DNA of 64,000 nt. Source: Prevotellaceae bacterium. Lineage in GTDB: Bacteria; Bacteroidota; Bacteroidia; Bacteroidales; Paludibacteraceae. The notes below the pieces were generated by a model. The model did not search any database. It saw only the letters and a program-made list of their open reading frames with translations, and was not told the DNA's origin. Position 1 is the stretch's first letter. The number at the start of each line of letters is the position of its first letter. This document shows positions 17,406 through 26,700 of the stretch, piece by piece. The position numbers and the translations under genes are program-made. The stretch spans positions 24,451 through 88,450 of the forward strand of contig JACJXJ010000003.1 of assembly GCA_020636695.1 (NCBI GenBank), given 5' to 3'.

Positions 17406-18683
17406 TTATTTACGATAAATTTTTAAGCGTTGCCCAGGACGAATCATGGAGCTACGCAACCCATTCCATTTCTTAATTTGCGTTACAGTCACATGATAGC
17501 GAGCTGCAATAGCGCCTAACGTATCACCTGAACGCACTTTATGATAGGTAACATCTCCACTACCAGATGCTAAGTGACCTGGTACAGGTTCAATTCTAGC
17601 CCTCTGTGGCACTAATTCGGCTGCACGATAAGCCGCAATAGAATCCTTATTATCGATATAAGCCGTTATTTGATTAAATGGAAGTACAAGCGGATAAGGT
17701 TTAATATTACCAGGTACAATATCTTGACGATATTGTGGATTCAGAAATCTCAATTCATCAATAGAAATTTCAAGTACATCCGCCACTTGCTGTAAATTAA
17801 TACGTTTGTCAACCATCATGGTATCTGTCGCCACAGACACTGTTGGCTGTGCTGGACACATATTATGAAATTTGTAATAATTCATAATATAGTTAGCCGC
17901 AATAAAAATAGGGACATAACTACGGGTTTCACGTGGTAAATAAGGATAAATCTGCCAATAATCTTTTTTACCTCCGCCAGCATAGCGCATCGCCTTAGCC
18001 ACATTACCTGGACCACAATTATAAGCTGCAATAACTAAATGCCAATCCTGATAAATATTATACAAATCGCGCAAATAACGTGCAGCGGCATCAGACGATT
18101 TAATTGGATCGCAACGTTCGTCAACCAAACTATTGACTTCGAGACCATAAATTCTACCAGTAGACACCATAAATTGCCACAACCCACCAGCTCCCGCCTT
18201 AGATATAGCCCGTGCATTTAAAGCTGACTCAATAACTGGTAAATATTTCAATTCCAATGGAACATTGTATTTAGAAAGAGCGGCTTCAAAAATAGGGAAA
18301 TAATAAGTTTGACCTATCCCAAGCATATATTCCACTTGGGTTTGACGTTTTGCAAAAACTTCTATTAAACTACGAATAATGCTATTATAAGGCATTTCCA
18401 TGACATAAGGCAACTTCTGCATACGTTCAATGTACACTTCATCTGGATAAGTTATAAAACCTGTATCCTTTGAACAATTCCCCAACATGGCATTCTGTAA
18501 ATACCAATTATGTATTATTTCATCCAAACTTTCGTCAAATTCATCTGGGACAATAACAGTTGTATCTGTTACACTTTTGCTAATGGGCAGTGGAGCATCC
18601 TCTTGTGCTACTATTTGTGAAAACATTTGACTACAAATAACCAAAGAAATAAGGGTCAAAAACAGTTTGGAAAAATTCTTCAT
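17406..18683 (-). CDS. MltD-like lytic transglycosylase with LysM domain
   Basis: A 425-residue periplasmic peptidoglycan enzyme. The signal peptide covers about residues 1-26. The SLT domain (about 118-270) has catalytic E152 in LPVIESALN, followed by SKAGAGGLWQFM and the AYNCGPGNVAKA motif of family 1 transglycosylases. A C-terminal LysM repeat (about 378-423, VRSGDTLGAIAARYHVT) binds glycan. This is the MltD layout with one complete LysM and perhaps a degenerate one near 290-340. It cleaves glycan strands to form anhydromuropeptides. The gene lies between DUF5683 and merR genes at 7-17 base spacing. Confidence 0.92.
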   Translation of the reverse strand: MKNFSKLFLTLISLVICSQMFSQIVAQEDAPLPISKSVTDTTVIVPDEFDESLDEIIHNWYLQNAMLGNCSKDTGFITYPDEVYIERMQKLPYVMEMPYNSIIRSLIEVFAKRQTQVEYMLGIGQTYYFPIFEAALSKYNVPLELKYLPVIESALNARAISKAGAGGLWQFMVSTGRIYGLEVNSLVDERCDPIKSSDAAARYLRDLYNIYQDWHLVIAAYNCGPGNVAKAMRYAGGGKKDYWQIYPYLPRETRSYVPIFIAANYIMNYYKFHNMCPAQPTVSVATDTMMVDKRINLQQVADVLEISIDELRFLNPQYRQDIVPGNIKPYPLVLPFNQITAYIDNKDSIAAYRAAELVPQRARIEPVPGHLASGSGDVTYHKVRSGDTLGAIAARYHVTVTQIKKWNGLRSSMIRPGQRLKIYRK

Positions 18684-18700
18684 CTCTATAATAGGGGTTT

Positions 18701-19390
18701 TTAAAATAAATTGAAATTCAGTTGTACGCCAACACTTGGCTTATAACTGTTTGGAGTTTGAAGCATAGTTGGTACAACCTGCATCGATAAATCTGGGCTA
18801 ATATCAAAATCTGCCAACTGTGCATCGACATAAGCATCAATTACAGTAATGGCATAAAAAGCAACCGCACCAACAATAGATAAATCGCGATAACGACGAT
18901 AGATATTTTGTCTACTTTTCATCAAATCTTTAGCATAACTAGATGTCGGATCGGTTCCATAGGGCAATAGTTTTTCATAACTATTTGTAGTTGGATCGGA
19001 ATCCATAATATCTCTGTAACCACGAGAATAATCGCGATAATACTTCCCATTCCAAGAAATGGCATAGGTTAAACCAGCTACACCACCATACACAATAGGC
19101 ACTTTCCAATATTGTCTATTATAAATCTGACCTAATCCAGGACAAATAATGGCATACCACAAACTTTTTTGAGGATTTGGTTTAAACACCACAGGCATTG
19201 TTACTAGTTCACTCTTTGCCAGAGAATCAAGAGTAATATTTACGCTATCTGGTAACTCTTTTTGTTGTTTTTGTGATAGTGTGTAAGATATGCTATCCGT
19301 CGTATTGATACGAATAGAATCAGCTGGAAGGGCTAATACATAGGCCACATTCAACAACACACCTACAAACAACAAAAATGGTCGTTTCAT
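18701..19390 (-). CDS. DUF5683 domain protein, probable envelope protein
   Basis: A 229-residue protein with an N-terminal signal or anchor (LLFVGVLLNVAYVLALP). The DUF5683 core follows from about residue 70, with the marker region PNPQKSLWYAIICPGLGQIYNRQYWKVP-like (GLGQIYNRQYWK seen) and short hydrophobic segments near 95-110 and 175-190. The family is found mainly in Bacteroidota, very often next to parB, and its function is not known. Here the ATG follows directly on the parB stop with no gap. The constant linkage hints at a tie between chromosome segregation and the envelope, but nothing in the sequence proves it. Confidence 0.85.
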   Translation of the reverse strand: MKRPFLLFVGVLLNVAYVLALPADSIRINTTDSISYTLSQKQQKELPDSVNITLDSLAKSELVTMPVVFKPNPQKSLWYAIICPGLGQIYNRQYWKVPIVYGGVAGLTYAISWNGKYYRDYSRGYRDIMDSDPTTNSYEKLLPYGTDPTSSYAKDLMKSRQNIYRRYRDLSIVGAVAFYAITVIDAYVDAQLADFDISPDLSMQVVPTMLQTPNSYKPSVGVQLNFNLF

Positions 19391-20260
19391 TTAGTTTAAA
19401 CCATTTTTAAAAAGTTCTATTATTCGATTTAAATCTTCATCCGATTTAAAAACAATAGTAATTTTACCACCCTTCTCGGTATTAACAATTTGAGTTTTTG
19501 CTTTTAAACCTGCCGTTAATTCGATGGCCAAAGCGTTATATTGTTCGTTTAAATGGACATTTTTCTTGGTAGATTTAGAGGTTCCCGATTTAATTTCGGG
19601 TGATGCTTTTACTAAATCTTCAGTAGCATGTACCGAGAGACCTTCACTCAAAATCTTTTCATATACAGCCAATTGATCGACCGCGCTATCGACGCCAGCC
19701 AACACACGTGCATGACCCATGTCGATACGTTTATCTTTAAGTGCCAACTGAATTTCGGCTGGTAATTTTAGTAAGCGTAAATAATTGGCAATGGTAGCAC
19801 GTTTTTTACCAACACGTTCACTCAAACCTTCTTGAGTGAGGTTATACTCCTCCATTAGTTTATAATAACAAAGTGCAATTTCAATGGCATTCAAATCTTC
19901 ACGTTGAATATTTTCTATCAATGCCATCAACTGTACATGTTGGTCATCTTGGTTTGTTTTTATATAGGCTGGAATTTTATCTAAGCCTGCCAATTTGGAT
20001 GCACGATAACGTCGTTCACCTGCAATAATTTGATAGGTATCGTCATCTAATTGACGCAACGTGATAGGTGACACAATACCCATTTCGCGTATTGAATTAG
20101 CCAACTCCTGTAAAGCTTCGGAATCAAAATGAGTTCGAGGCTGATTTGGATTTGGATGAATCTTAGAAATCTCTATTTCGTTAATAGACGATCCACCATC
20201 AGGTTTTATATCAGTATCAATTAACGCACTTAAACCGCGTCCTAATGCTTGTTTTTTCAT
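19391..20260 (-). CDS. parB: Chromosome partitioning protein ParB (CTPase, parS-binding)
   Basis: ParB binds parS sites near the origin, loads onto DNA as a CTP-dependent clamp and works with ParA in segregation. The 289-residue protein has the N-terminal CTP-binding domain with NPNQPR and the AGERRYRA motif near residue 82. A helix-turn-helix follows (about 125-180, LTQEGLSERVGKKRATIANYLRLL), and a short C-terminal dimerisation domain. Two matching parS palindromes are present at 58735 and 58783. It follows parA by 15 bases. Confidence 0.96.
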   Translation of the reverse strand: MKKQALGRGLSALIDTDIKPDGGSSINEIEISKIHPNPNQPRTHFDSEALQELANSIREMGIVSPITLRQLDDDTYQIIAGERRYRASKLAGLDKIPAYIKTNQDDQHVQLMALIENIQREDLNAIEIALCYYKLMEEYNLTQEGLSERVGKKRATIANYLRLLKLPAEIQLALKDKRIDMGHARVLAGVDSAVDQLAVYEKILSEGLSVHATEDLVKASPEIKSGTSKSTKKNVHLNEQYNALAIELTAGLKAKTQIVNTEKGGKITIVFKSDEDLNRIIELFKNGLN

Positions 20261-20275
20261 TATATTTCGAATAAT

Positions 20276-21040
20276 TTATTTACTTCTTTCTATGAGTTCT
20301 TTGGCTAAATCAAGGTAATTTTGTGCTCCTTTGGAATCTGCATCAAATTGCAAAACTGGTTGTCCATAGCTGGAAGCCTCACTTAATTTTACATTACGTT
20401 GAATCATCGTGTTGAATACCATATCGCCAAAATGGCTTTTTACTTCACTGGCAACTTGATTTGCATGACGTAAACGCGCATCGAACATAGTGAGCACAAA
20501 ACCCTCGATACGCAATGTTGGATTTAGTTTATTTTTCAATAATTTGATGGTATGCAGCAACTTACCAATACCTTCCAAAGCAAAATATTCACTTTGAACA
20601 GGAATAATAACTGAATTGGCAGCAGTAAGAGCATTCAATGTTATCAGACCCAAAGATGGTGAACAATCGATGAAAATAAAATCATAATCATCCTTCACTT
20701 CGGCTAAGGCATTACGCATGTGAATTTCACGATCTTCAGCATCTACAATTTCAATTTCAACGCCGACCAGATTAATATCTGAAGAAATCAAATCCAAATT
20801 TGGAACATCTGTTTTACAAATTGCTTCTTTTGTCGAAATTGTATTAATCAAACATTGATAAATGGTTTTTTCCTGCTTTTCAATATCAACACCCAAGCCT
20901 GTCGAAGCATTAGCCTGAGGATCAGCATCTACCAAAAGGATTTTTTTACCAAAATAGGCCAATGACGCTGCCAAATTGATACTTGTGGTTGTTTTGCCAA
21001 CGCCTCCTTTCTGATTCGCAATAGCAATAATTTTTCCCAT
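20276..21040 (-). CDS. parA: Chromosome partitioning ATPase ParA (Soj type)
   Basis: A 254-residue deviant Walker-type ATPase. The P-loop KGGVGKTTTS occupies residues 11-20, with the signature lysine at 11. The switch region with LLVDADPQANAST and the DFIFIDCSPSLG Walker B block follow. There is no N-terminal DNA-binding extension, so this is a chromosomal Soj-like protein. It moves ParB-parS complexes by ATP-driven binding to the nucleoid. It is encoded between a glycosyltransferase gene (3 bases upstream) and parB. Confidence 0.96.
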   Translation of the reverse strand: MGKIIAIANQKGGVGKTTTSINLAASLAYFGKKILLVDADPQANASTGLGVDIEKQEKTIYQCLINTISTKEAICKTDVPNLDLISSDINLVGVEIEIVDAEDREIHMRNALAEVKDDYDFIFIDCSPSLGLITLNALTAANSVIIPVQSEYFALEGIGKLLHTIKLLKNKLNPTLRIEGFVLTMFDARLRHANQVASEVKSHFGDMVFNTMIQRNVKLSEASSYGQPVLQFDADSKGAQNYLDLAKELIERSK

Positions 21041-21043
21041 AGA

Positions 21044-22072
21044 TTATTTTTTTTCGAGTATATAGGTTATTTTCTTGATAATATTTTCCGATGCAATGGA
21101 CTCTAAACACCGATAGTCGCCATAGTGACATTTTTTTTCTGCATGCGCCGTACACGGTCTACACGAAAAATCAACTTCTACACAGGTGTCTGGTGTTTGT
21201 TTCCATCCTAAAAAACCAGCATAACGATGTGTTGCTCCCCAAATTGAAACCACAGGAGTGGCAGTAAGTGCAGCTAAGTGCATATTGCCAGAGTCCATAC
21301 TAACCATAACATCTAACTGTTCCATCAAAGCCAATTCTTCGCCTAATTGAAGAGATGTATGTACAGCATACACATGCTGAAAAATAGTTTGCCAATCGCT
21401 CAACAACTCATTTTCCATTTCACCTGCGCCAAATAAAAAAATCGTTGTATCAGGTTGACGATCAAAATAACGTATCACATTTTTTGTTTTACGTAAAGGC
21501 AATGTTTTACCACGCGCAATGGATAAAGGGGCAATACCAATCCAAGTTCCTTTTTTTTCACCATACACCTCAAGTACTTTCTGTCGACAACTAACCGATG
21601 CTGGCGCTAGTTTTTCAAATTGAGCGTCTGTTTCAAGACCTATTTTAGCAAAAACATCTGAATAACGTTCAAAAATAGTTTTTAGTGGCTTGTATTTACT
21701 CGCCCCACGATGTACTAATTGATGGGTTTCTGTTCTCTGTTTATCGACTGTGTAGACACGCTTGCCTAAGAACTTTAAAAAGCGCGCGATCAATCGACTG
21801 CGCCAAGAACCTTGTAAATCAATTACAACATCAAATTTAGCTTCTTTGAGCTGATTAATTAATTTAAAGGCTCCAAAAACGCCCTTATGTTCACCACGAA
21901 TATCGGCACCCACAAAATCAACCTGTTCAAACGAATCAAATAAAGGGGACAAAAAGGAACGACTCAAAACCGTAAATCGATGTTGAGCGTAATTTCTATT
22001 AAGCGAGTCTAACAATGGCACAACCGAAGCGACATTGCTGATACCCGAAAAACAGATAATTAAAACCTTCAT
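21044..22072 (-). CDS. Glycosyltransferase family 9 (heptosyltransferase-like)
   Basis: I choose ATG 22072, giving 342 residues beginning MKVLIICFSGISNVASVVPLL, the typical first strand and loop of GT9 enzymes; a longer frame to 22162 adds a tail unlike the family. The C-terminal nucleotide-sugar region has GNMHLAALTATPVVSIWGAT and a cysteine-rich CRPCTAHAEKKC stretch seen in Bacteroidota members. It probably adds a sugar to the lipopolysaccharide or capsule core on the inner side of the inner membrane. It starts the run leading into parA-parB. Confidence 0.88.
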   Translation of the reverse strand: MKVLIICFSGISNVASVVPLLDSLNRNYAQHRFTVLSRSFLSPLFDSFEQVDFVGADIRGEHKGVFGAFKLINQLKEAKFDVVIDLQGSWRSRLIARFLKFLGKRVYTVDKQRTETHQLVHRGASKYKPLKTIFERYSDVFAKIGLETDAQFEKLAPASVSCRQKVLEVYGEKKGTWIGIAPLSIARGKTLPLRKTKNVIRYFDRQPDTTIFLFGAGEMENELLSDWQTIFQHVYAVHTSLQLGEELALMEQLDVMVSMDSGNMHLAALTATPVVSIWGATHRYAGFLGWKQTPDTCVEVDFSCRPCTAHAEKKCHYGDYRCLESIASENIIKKITYILEKK

Positions 22073-22160
22073 AATCAAACCTGAGTTAAGTAAAAATCCA
22101 GCGTTGATTTGCCCATTTTTGAGCAAAAAGTTTACACCCCTTGAATTGACAAAAATAAGC

Positions 22161-22200
22161 AAAAAAAGCCAATCTGCGACTGGCTGAATGGGCTTTTTTA
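22161..22200 (-). terminator. Terminator after the 22.2-24.0 kb gene pair
   Basis: On the minus strand AGCCA (22185-22181) pairs with TGGCT (22171-22167) around a 9-base loop, followed by a run of six T residues. A wider stem using GGCTTTTTT and AAAAAAGCC is also possible. Confidence 0.65.
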
Positions 22201-22230
22201 CTTTTTTAATTAAAAATGGCTGATATTTAG

Positions 22231-23250
22231 CTAAATCTGATCTTGCGAAAGCACCGTGAACCCCATTGTTTTCATATGCTCCGCTAAATATTCCTGTTCT
22301 GTTTGTCCTGGAGTAGGTATAAGAACAGCCTTTTTATCGAGCGAAACTAAATCCATTAATGTAGAATAACCCGAACGACAGATAACTGTAGGGGTTGAAG
22401 CTATTAAAGCTTGGAGAGTTGGTGTATCAAGGTGTGACAACAGTTTAACATTTATAATGTTAACTTCTTCAGTTTGTTGCGAAGGCACACCACGGACGAT
22501 AAGAGATGGAAAAAGACTTTTTTGAAGATGTTTTATCAACTTATTTTCCAATATGGAACGATGAGGTTCGGGACCTGAAATTAAGGCAATAGTTTCGTAA
22601 GGCGAATGTCCAGACACTGCAAAAGCCGATGAAAAACGAGATAAAATACCGATAAATTGAGCCTTTTTTGGTAATTTATACTTATGAGTTAACTCTCCTG
22701 TCAGATTCTCATGATTAGGGAAATCGGGAATCCAACACGTATTATATTGATTGATAAACAAACGATGCACAAACCAAACTAATTTTTCTAATTTATTCCA
22801 TTTTATCGGCATTTTTACCATAAGTTGGTGTGTCATATAAATGGAATACACACGTTTGTTCCACAGACCAAATCTATTATCAGATATAACAGTATCTATT
22901 TGATATTGAGCACAAATTTTCTTTATTTCACGATGTTCTTTTCTAATGCCTCTTAAAAAATACGGTAATTGCGCAAACATCGCCTCCATTTGATTGTCAC
23001 CAACAGCATATTTCACCTTGAAACCTGGAAATGCAATATGTTCTAGATGCGGAAATTCTTGCTTGAGAAACTCCAATGGGAATCCATCAGCAGCTAATAA
23101 CACGTTTTTACCACGCGCTTCTAACGCTTTAATGATAGGTACACAGCGTGCCGCATGCCCCAAACCCCAATCCAAAGGACAGACCAACACGTTTTGACCT
23201 GGCACATTATCCATCGCTTTCTCAAAAAGCAGATCCTTTTCTTGGTTCAT
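22231..23250 (-). CDS. Glycosyltransferase, MurG/UDP-GlcNAc transferase-like
   Basis: A 339-residue GT-B fold protein. The N-terminal half has the loop LDWGLGHAARCVPII and GKNVLLAADG, as in MurG-like and MJ1255/VC2487-type transferases. The C-terminal half has the donor-binding block TVICRSGYSTLMDLVSLDKKAVLIPTPGQTEQEYLAEHM. A nucleotide-sugar-dependent role is likely, but acceptor and sugar are unknown. A second ATG twelve codons in (before DNVPGQN) is an alternative start. It follows the radical SAM gene by 10 bases and is closed by a terminator. Confidence 0.8.
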   Translation of the reverse strand: MNQEKDLLFEKAMDNVPGQNVLVCPLDWGLGHAARCVPIIKALEARGKNVLLAADGFPLEFLKQEFPHLEHIAFPGFKVKYAVGDNQMEAMFAQLPYFLRGIRKEHREIKKICAQYQIDTVISDNRFGLWNKRVYSIYMTHQLMVKMPIKWNKLEKLVWFVHRLFINQYNTCWIPDFPNHENLTGELTHKYKLPKKAQFIGILSRFSSAFAVSGHSPYETIALISGPEPHRSILENKLIKHLQKSLFPSLIVRGVPSQQTEEVNIINVKLLSHLDTPTLQALIASTPTVICRSGYSTLMDLVSLDKKAVLIPTPGQTEQEYLAEHMKTMGFTVLSQDQI

Positions 23251-23260
23251 TTCGTTTTCA

Positions 23261-24028
23261 TTAAAAAGTTACTTGCGTTTCGATGCCTAACGCCTCTACA
23301 CGTTTCGCAATAGCGGATAAAGTTTCGCTATTGGCCTTCTGTAAATTTTGCGCTGGCGTAGCACGATCCAACGAATAAATCATAACCTGTTGAGGACGAA
23401 TACGCTTGAGCGCTTCCAACCAAGCCACAACTTCGATTTCAGTAGTATTATCGATATGCTGTCCTTTGTAATCGCCTGTAAAAAATAGTGTTTGAATAAT
23501 CAACTTACCATTAAAAGCCTCCAATTGTGCAATAGTTTCATCTATCGAGAAAGTTGGATTGTTAGGTTGATTAATCAGTTTGGCAGTAGTAGCAATGGCA
23601 GAATCAAGTTTGAGAATATTATTATCCACTTTCAATAAAGCTTCACGTACTTTAGGCTTGTGAATACGTGTAGCATTAGAAAGCACACTAACTTTGGCTT
23701 TTGGGAAATAGGTATCACGTAAACGAATTGTATCATCTATAATAGCATTAAAATCACGATGCAAGGTAGGTTCTCCGTTCCCCGCAAAAGTAATCACATC
23801 AAGAGGGTCACCTTTTTCTAATAAGCTTTTTAATTTCTCTTCAAGCAATAGAGCCACTTCACTTCTGGTTGGTATATGTGCACCTTCGTGCGTAAAATTA
23901 AATCCGCACTCACAATAAATGCAATCAAATGAGCAAATCTTAGCATTAACTGGTAACAAATTAACGCCTAAAGAAGCCCCTAAACGGCGACTATGAATCG
24001 GGCCAAAAATGGTTTCATTAAACAACAT
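23261..24028 (-). CDS. Radical SAM protein
   Basis: A 255-residue radical SAM enzyme. The cluster motif is CSFDCIYC with cysteines at about residues 32, 36 and 39, next to LGASLGVNLLP. Downstream are the GNGEPTLH SAM-binding element and SVLSNATRIHKPKVREAL. The family is that of small YfkAB/MoaA-like proteins often annotated only as radical SAM. The substrate is unknown. A -7 promoter element lies at 24051-24058, so it leads a two-gene unit with the glycosyltransferase. Confidence 0.88.
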   Translation of the reverse strand: MLFNETIFGPIHSRRLGASLGVNLLPVNAKICSFDCIYCECGFNFTHEGAHIPTRSEVALLLEEKLKSLLEKGDPLDVITFAGNGEPTLHRDFNAIIDDTIRLRDTYFPKAKVSVLSNATRIHKPKVREALLKVDNNILKLDSAIATTAKLINQPNNPTFSIDETIAQLEAFNGKLIIQTLFFTGDYKGQHIDNTTEIEVVAWLEALKRIRPQQVMIYSLDRATPAQNLQKANSETLSAIAKRVEALGIETQVTF

Positions 24029-24050
24029 AATTTCTAAATTTATGAGAGCA

Positions 24051-24058
24051 CAAACTTA
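24051..24058 (-). promoter_or_regulatory. -7 promoter element for the radical SAM gene
   Basis: Minus strand TAAGTTTG fits TAnnTTTG, 23 bases upstream of the ATG. The -33 element is not at standard spacing. Confidence 0.45.
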
Positions 24059-24137
24059 CCTCTTTTTGTTCAATTAGGACTTTAAAATTTGTGAATGTTA
24101 TAAACAGCTTACTTGTATTGAATGGTAACTGTGGAAA

Positions 24138-24180
24138 AATGAAATATGCTAAGCTATTAAATTGCTTAGCATATTTCATT
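24138..24180 (-). terminator. Terminator ending the suf-gls gene block
   Basis: A perfect 17-base-pair inverted repeat (24138-24154 with 24164-24180) with a 9-base loop, just downstream of the small membrane protein stop codon. Confidence 0.8.
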
Positions 24181-24193
24181 GTAAATAAACAAG

Positions 24194-24595
24194 TTATTGA
24201 TTACCTGTTCGCCGTTCGGACACTATTAATAGGGCTTCGTCACGCAAATCACTAGGTAAAGAAATATTACGCAGCTGTAAACTACGAATCCACCCAGCTA
24301 CATCTTGTTCGCGCAGTGTGTAAAAAACATGTTCCAACATATCTATATCGGCTGGTGTATAACTCTCTAGCCCTTTGCCTTTGAGTTTATCAAGCTCTTC
24401 ATCATCAAAATAAACAATTTCATCGGTTTTTGATAGTAAACTATCGCGTTCACATACAGCATGAGCACCACAGCAATCATCAGGAATCTCAATTGGGACT
24501 TCTTCGCCAGCTTGCGGTTTTGACTTTACAATAGCGATACCCAACCAAACGAGGGAAGCTATTCCAATAATACTAATTAAAATCCAAATTATCAT
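24194..24595 (-). CDS. Small membrane-anchored protein of unknown function
   Basis: I start at ATG 24595 (133 residues, MIIWILISIIGIAS), because the longer frame begins with GTG and overlaps the neighbour by 23 bases. One transmembrane segment occupies about residues 2-22. A cytoplasmic or periplasmic part follows, with the striking DDCCGAHAVCERD cysteine motif near residue 40, then an acidic helix-rich tail. Similar CCGAH-containing proteins accompany acyltransferase genes in Bacteroidales, but I cannot name a function. It ends the glsA/glsB-like cluster, 4 bases after the second glsB-like gene. Confidence 0.7.
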   Translation of the reverse strand: MIIWILISIIGIASLVWLGIAIVKSKPQAGEEVPIEIPDDCCGAHAVCERDSLLSKTDEIVYFDDEELDKLKGKGLESYTPADIDMLEHVFYTLREQDVAGWIRSLQLRNISLPSDLRDEALLIVSERRTGNQ

Positions 24596-24599
24596 AAGG

Positions 24600-25562
24600 C
24601 TAGAGCGATTTAGGAATTTCACCTAAACGCGATTGAATAAATGTTTCTACATAGCGAGCTCTTTTAGCTTCGTAAATATCATCAATAGTTATCATCATAC
24701 CTGTATCATAAATATTTCCAAAGTCAAAGTCTTGAGCCGTTCCATACGTTTGCATACTTGATGACAGCTCAATGTAAGCGTGAATAAGAGGCGGAATACT
24801 CTCTTTGCGCTGTTTTACATAACTATTAAGCAAGCGGAAATTATCTTTATAATCTGATTCAGTAAAATACTGGTCAAACTCTTGCTTCAAGTTTACTGGA
24901 ATTTGTAATGGATTTTTAGGATATATAAGTGCCATTTTAGGACCAAAGAATTGAGCCATAAAATAGATAATAGCCCAACGTGCTTCTTCGTTCATGTGGG
25001 GATAAATAGTAACCTTACCCATCAAATACTTTACATCACCAATCAACGCAATCAAAGCACCTATGCCATCCCATAAATTATCTAACGCAAAAAGGCTTTT
25101 AACTCCCATTTGTGACGATTGATATTTGGGTTGTACAAAAGCACGCGCCATTTCCATGGTATATGGTAAATAATTAGCGATGAATTCGGAAGAAAAATCA
25201 AATAAGTGCTCCATGGCTATTTGTGGTTGACCATTTGATTTTAAAACCGCATTTTTACCATAAAAGAAACGATAACCACCAATAATCTCCTCTGCTTCTG
25301 GATTCCAAACTATGAGTTGTTCATACGGAATATCAAGATAATCAAACTCATCGGTATCGGTTTCCTCACCGCTACCACCACCAGCAGTACGAAATGATAG
25401 TTCACGCAAACGCCCAATTTCACACATGGTGTGAGGGGCATTGTGGGCATTTACTACATAAATTTCATTATTTGCTTTATTCGTTTTACGTAGTAATCGT
25501 TCAATTGTTAACTCCTCTTTAATCAAAGAAGGGGCAACTGGTGCGATAATATCCTTCATCAT
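24600..25562 (-). CDS. GlsB-like N-acyltransferase, second tandem copy
   Basis: A 320-residue GNAT-fold acyltransferase of the hemolysin/OlsB type. The order of blocks is NKANNEIYVVNAHN, IGRLRELSFR, TAGGGSGEE, QLIVWNPEAEEIIGGYRF, SSQMGVKSLFALDNLWDGIGAL and a C-terminal DFGNIYDTGMMITI. It is a clear paralogue of the gene just upstream, so the pair arose by tandem duplication. In Bacteroides thetaiotaomicron, GlsB-type proteins N-acylate glycine to start glycine lipid synthesis. Whether this copy uses glycine, serine or another amine is not visible. The second of two adjacent ATG codons (25559) matches the paralogue start. Confidence 0.8.
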   Translation of the reverse strand: MMKDIIAPVAPSLIKEELTIERLLRKTNKANNEIYVVNAHNAPHTMCEIGRLRELSFRTAGGGSGEETDTDEFDYLDIPYEQLIVWNPEAEEIIGGYRFFYGKNAVLKSNGQPQIAMEHLFDFSSEFIANYLPYTMEMARAFVQPKYQSSQMGVKSLFALDNLWDGIGALIALIGDVKYLMGKVTIYPHMNEEARWAIIYFMAQFFGPKMALIYPKNPLQIPVNLKQEFDQYFTESDYKDNFRLLNSYVKQRKESIPPLIHAYIELSSSMQTYGTAQDFDFGNIYDTGMMITIDDIYEAKRARYVETFIQSRLGEIPKSL

Positions 25563-25591
25563 GAGCTAAAAATTAAATGAACTTGTTAAAT

Positions 25592-26560
25592 TTAAGAAAT
25601 ACCAAAGCGTTGAAACTTAAAATCACTCTGTAATTCAGTAATATAAGTTTCAATATGTCGATCGCGTTTTTCTTGATAAATATCAGCCACAGTGACTAAA
25701 ATACCCGTTTCTTCGACATCACCAAATTCATCATTCACCGCTGTTCCAAAAACTTTCATCGTACTCGACAGATTCATATACGCATTGACCAACGGAGGAA
25801 TATTTTGTCCCAAGGAACGAACTTCTTGATTCAATATTTTATAATTATCCTTGATGTCAAACATACTCAATAAACTATCCAATTTTTGGATATCACTTTC
25901 CATTTGCAATGGATAAATAGGAGTTACCAAGTTTTCTGGATCGTTAAAATGCTTTTGCAAAAAATAAAGAATAATATCACGTCCCTGCGCGCCAAATGAT
26001 GGATACATAGTTACTTTACCAAAATAGTATTTGATTTGAGGATATTTAATGGAAAGTGCCCCAAGTCCATCCCACAAGTTATCTAAAGCAAACAAACTCT
26101 TGGCTCCAGCCTGCGACGATTGATACTCAATACGTACAAATGATCGACCAAGTTCTAATGTATATGGCAAATAATCTTTAATAAATTGATCTGAAAAATG
26201 AAATAAATGAGCGGTGGCTAATACAGGTTGACCATTTTCATCGATTTGCACATGCTCCCCTAAAATAAAACGATAACCTCCTATAATTTCATCTGCATCT
26301 GGATTCCAAACAATTAACTGTTGGCAAGGCTCATCCATCGTATCAAATGTATCAATGTCTATTTCCATACCTGTACCACCACCAGCATTACGAAAAGCTA
26401 TTTCACGCAAACGACCAATTTCACGCATTGTATTAGGTGAGTTGTGCGCATTAACAATATAAATTTCATTATTCGCCTTATTGGTACTACGTAAAAAACG
26501 ATCAACAGTCAATTCTGATTTTATCAAATCTTTATCAACGGGAGCTATTATTTCTTTCAT
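25592..26560 (-). CDS. glsB: GlsB-like N-acyltransferase, first tandem copy
   Basis: A 322-residue paralogue of the following gene, started at ATG 26560 so that it opens MKEIIAPVDKDLIKSELTV like its partner. The same GNAT/OlsB-like blocks occur: NKANNEIYIVNAHN, AGGGTGMEID, QLIVWNPDADEIIGGYRF, SSQAGAKSLFALDNLWDGLGAL. Proteins of this type transfer an acyl group from acyl-ACP to an amino acid amine, forming the precursor of glycine or ornithine-type lipids. It sits downstream of the glsA-like O-acyltransferase. A -7 element at 26630-26637 may give this pair its own promoter. The symbol is by family and context; which copy is the true glsB is unknown. Confidence 0.78.
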   Translation of the reverse strand: MKEIIAPVDKDLIKSELTVDRFLRSTNKANNEIYIVNAHNSPNTMREIGRLREIAFRNAGGGTGMEIDIDTFDTMDEPCQQLIVWNPDADEIIGGYRFILGEHVQIDENGQPVLATAHLFHFSDQFIKDYLPYTLELGRSFVRIEYQSSQAGAKSLFALDNLWDGLGALSIKYPQIKYYFGKVTMYPSFGAQGRDIILYFLQKHFNDPENLVTPIYPLQMESDIQKLDSLLSMFDIKDNYKILNQEVRSLGQNIPPLVNAYMNLSSTMKVFGTAVNDEFGDVEETGILVTVADIYQEKRDRHIETYITELQSDFKFQRFGIS

Positions 26561-26629
26561 CTTAGTGCGGTAAAAATACTTCAATAACTAATACTGTTTT
26601 TAACTAATTTCAATATAAAAAAAGGAGGA

Positions 26630-26637
26630 CAAAGATA
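26630..26637 (-). promoter_or_regulatory. -7 promoter element for the tandem glsB-like genes
   Basis: Minus strand TATCTTTG matches TAnnTTTG, 70 bases upstream of ATG 26560, in the only sizeable gap (140 bases) of this gene block. No TTG at standard distance. Confidence 0.4.
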
Positions 26638-26700
26638 CAGTTTGTTTTTTAAACTTCCATAAATGTATAGACCAACCAATAACGTGTATCTGCAAATTAT

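Noticed and set aside
17930..17935. CACGTG inside the lytic transglycosylase gene with GGTTT before it
   Set aside because: Right half (GTAAA) does not match parS; it is ordinary coding sequence. CACGTG at 995-1000 and 48437-48442 fail for the same reason.
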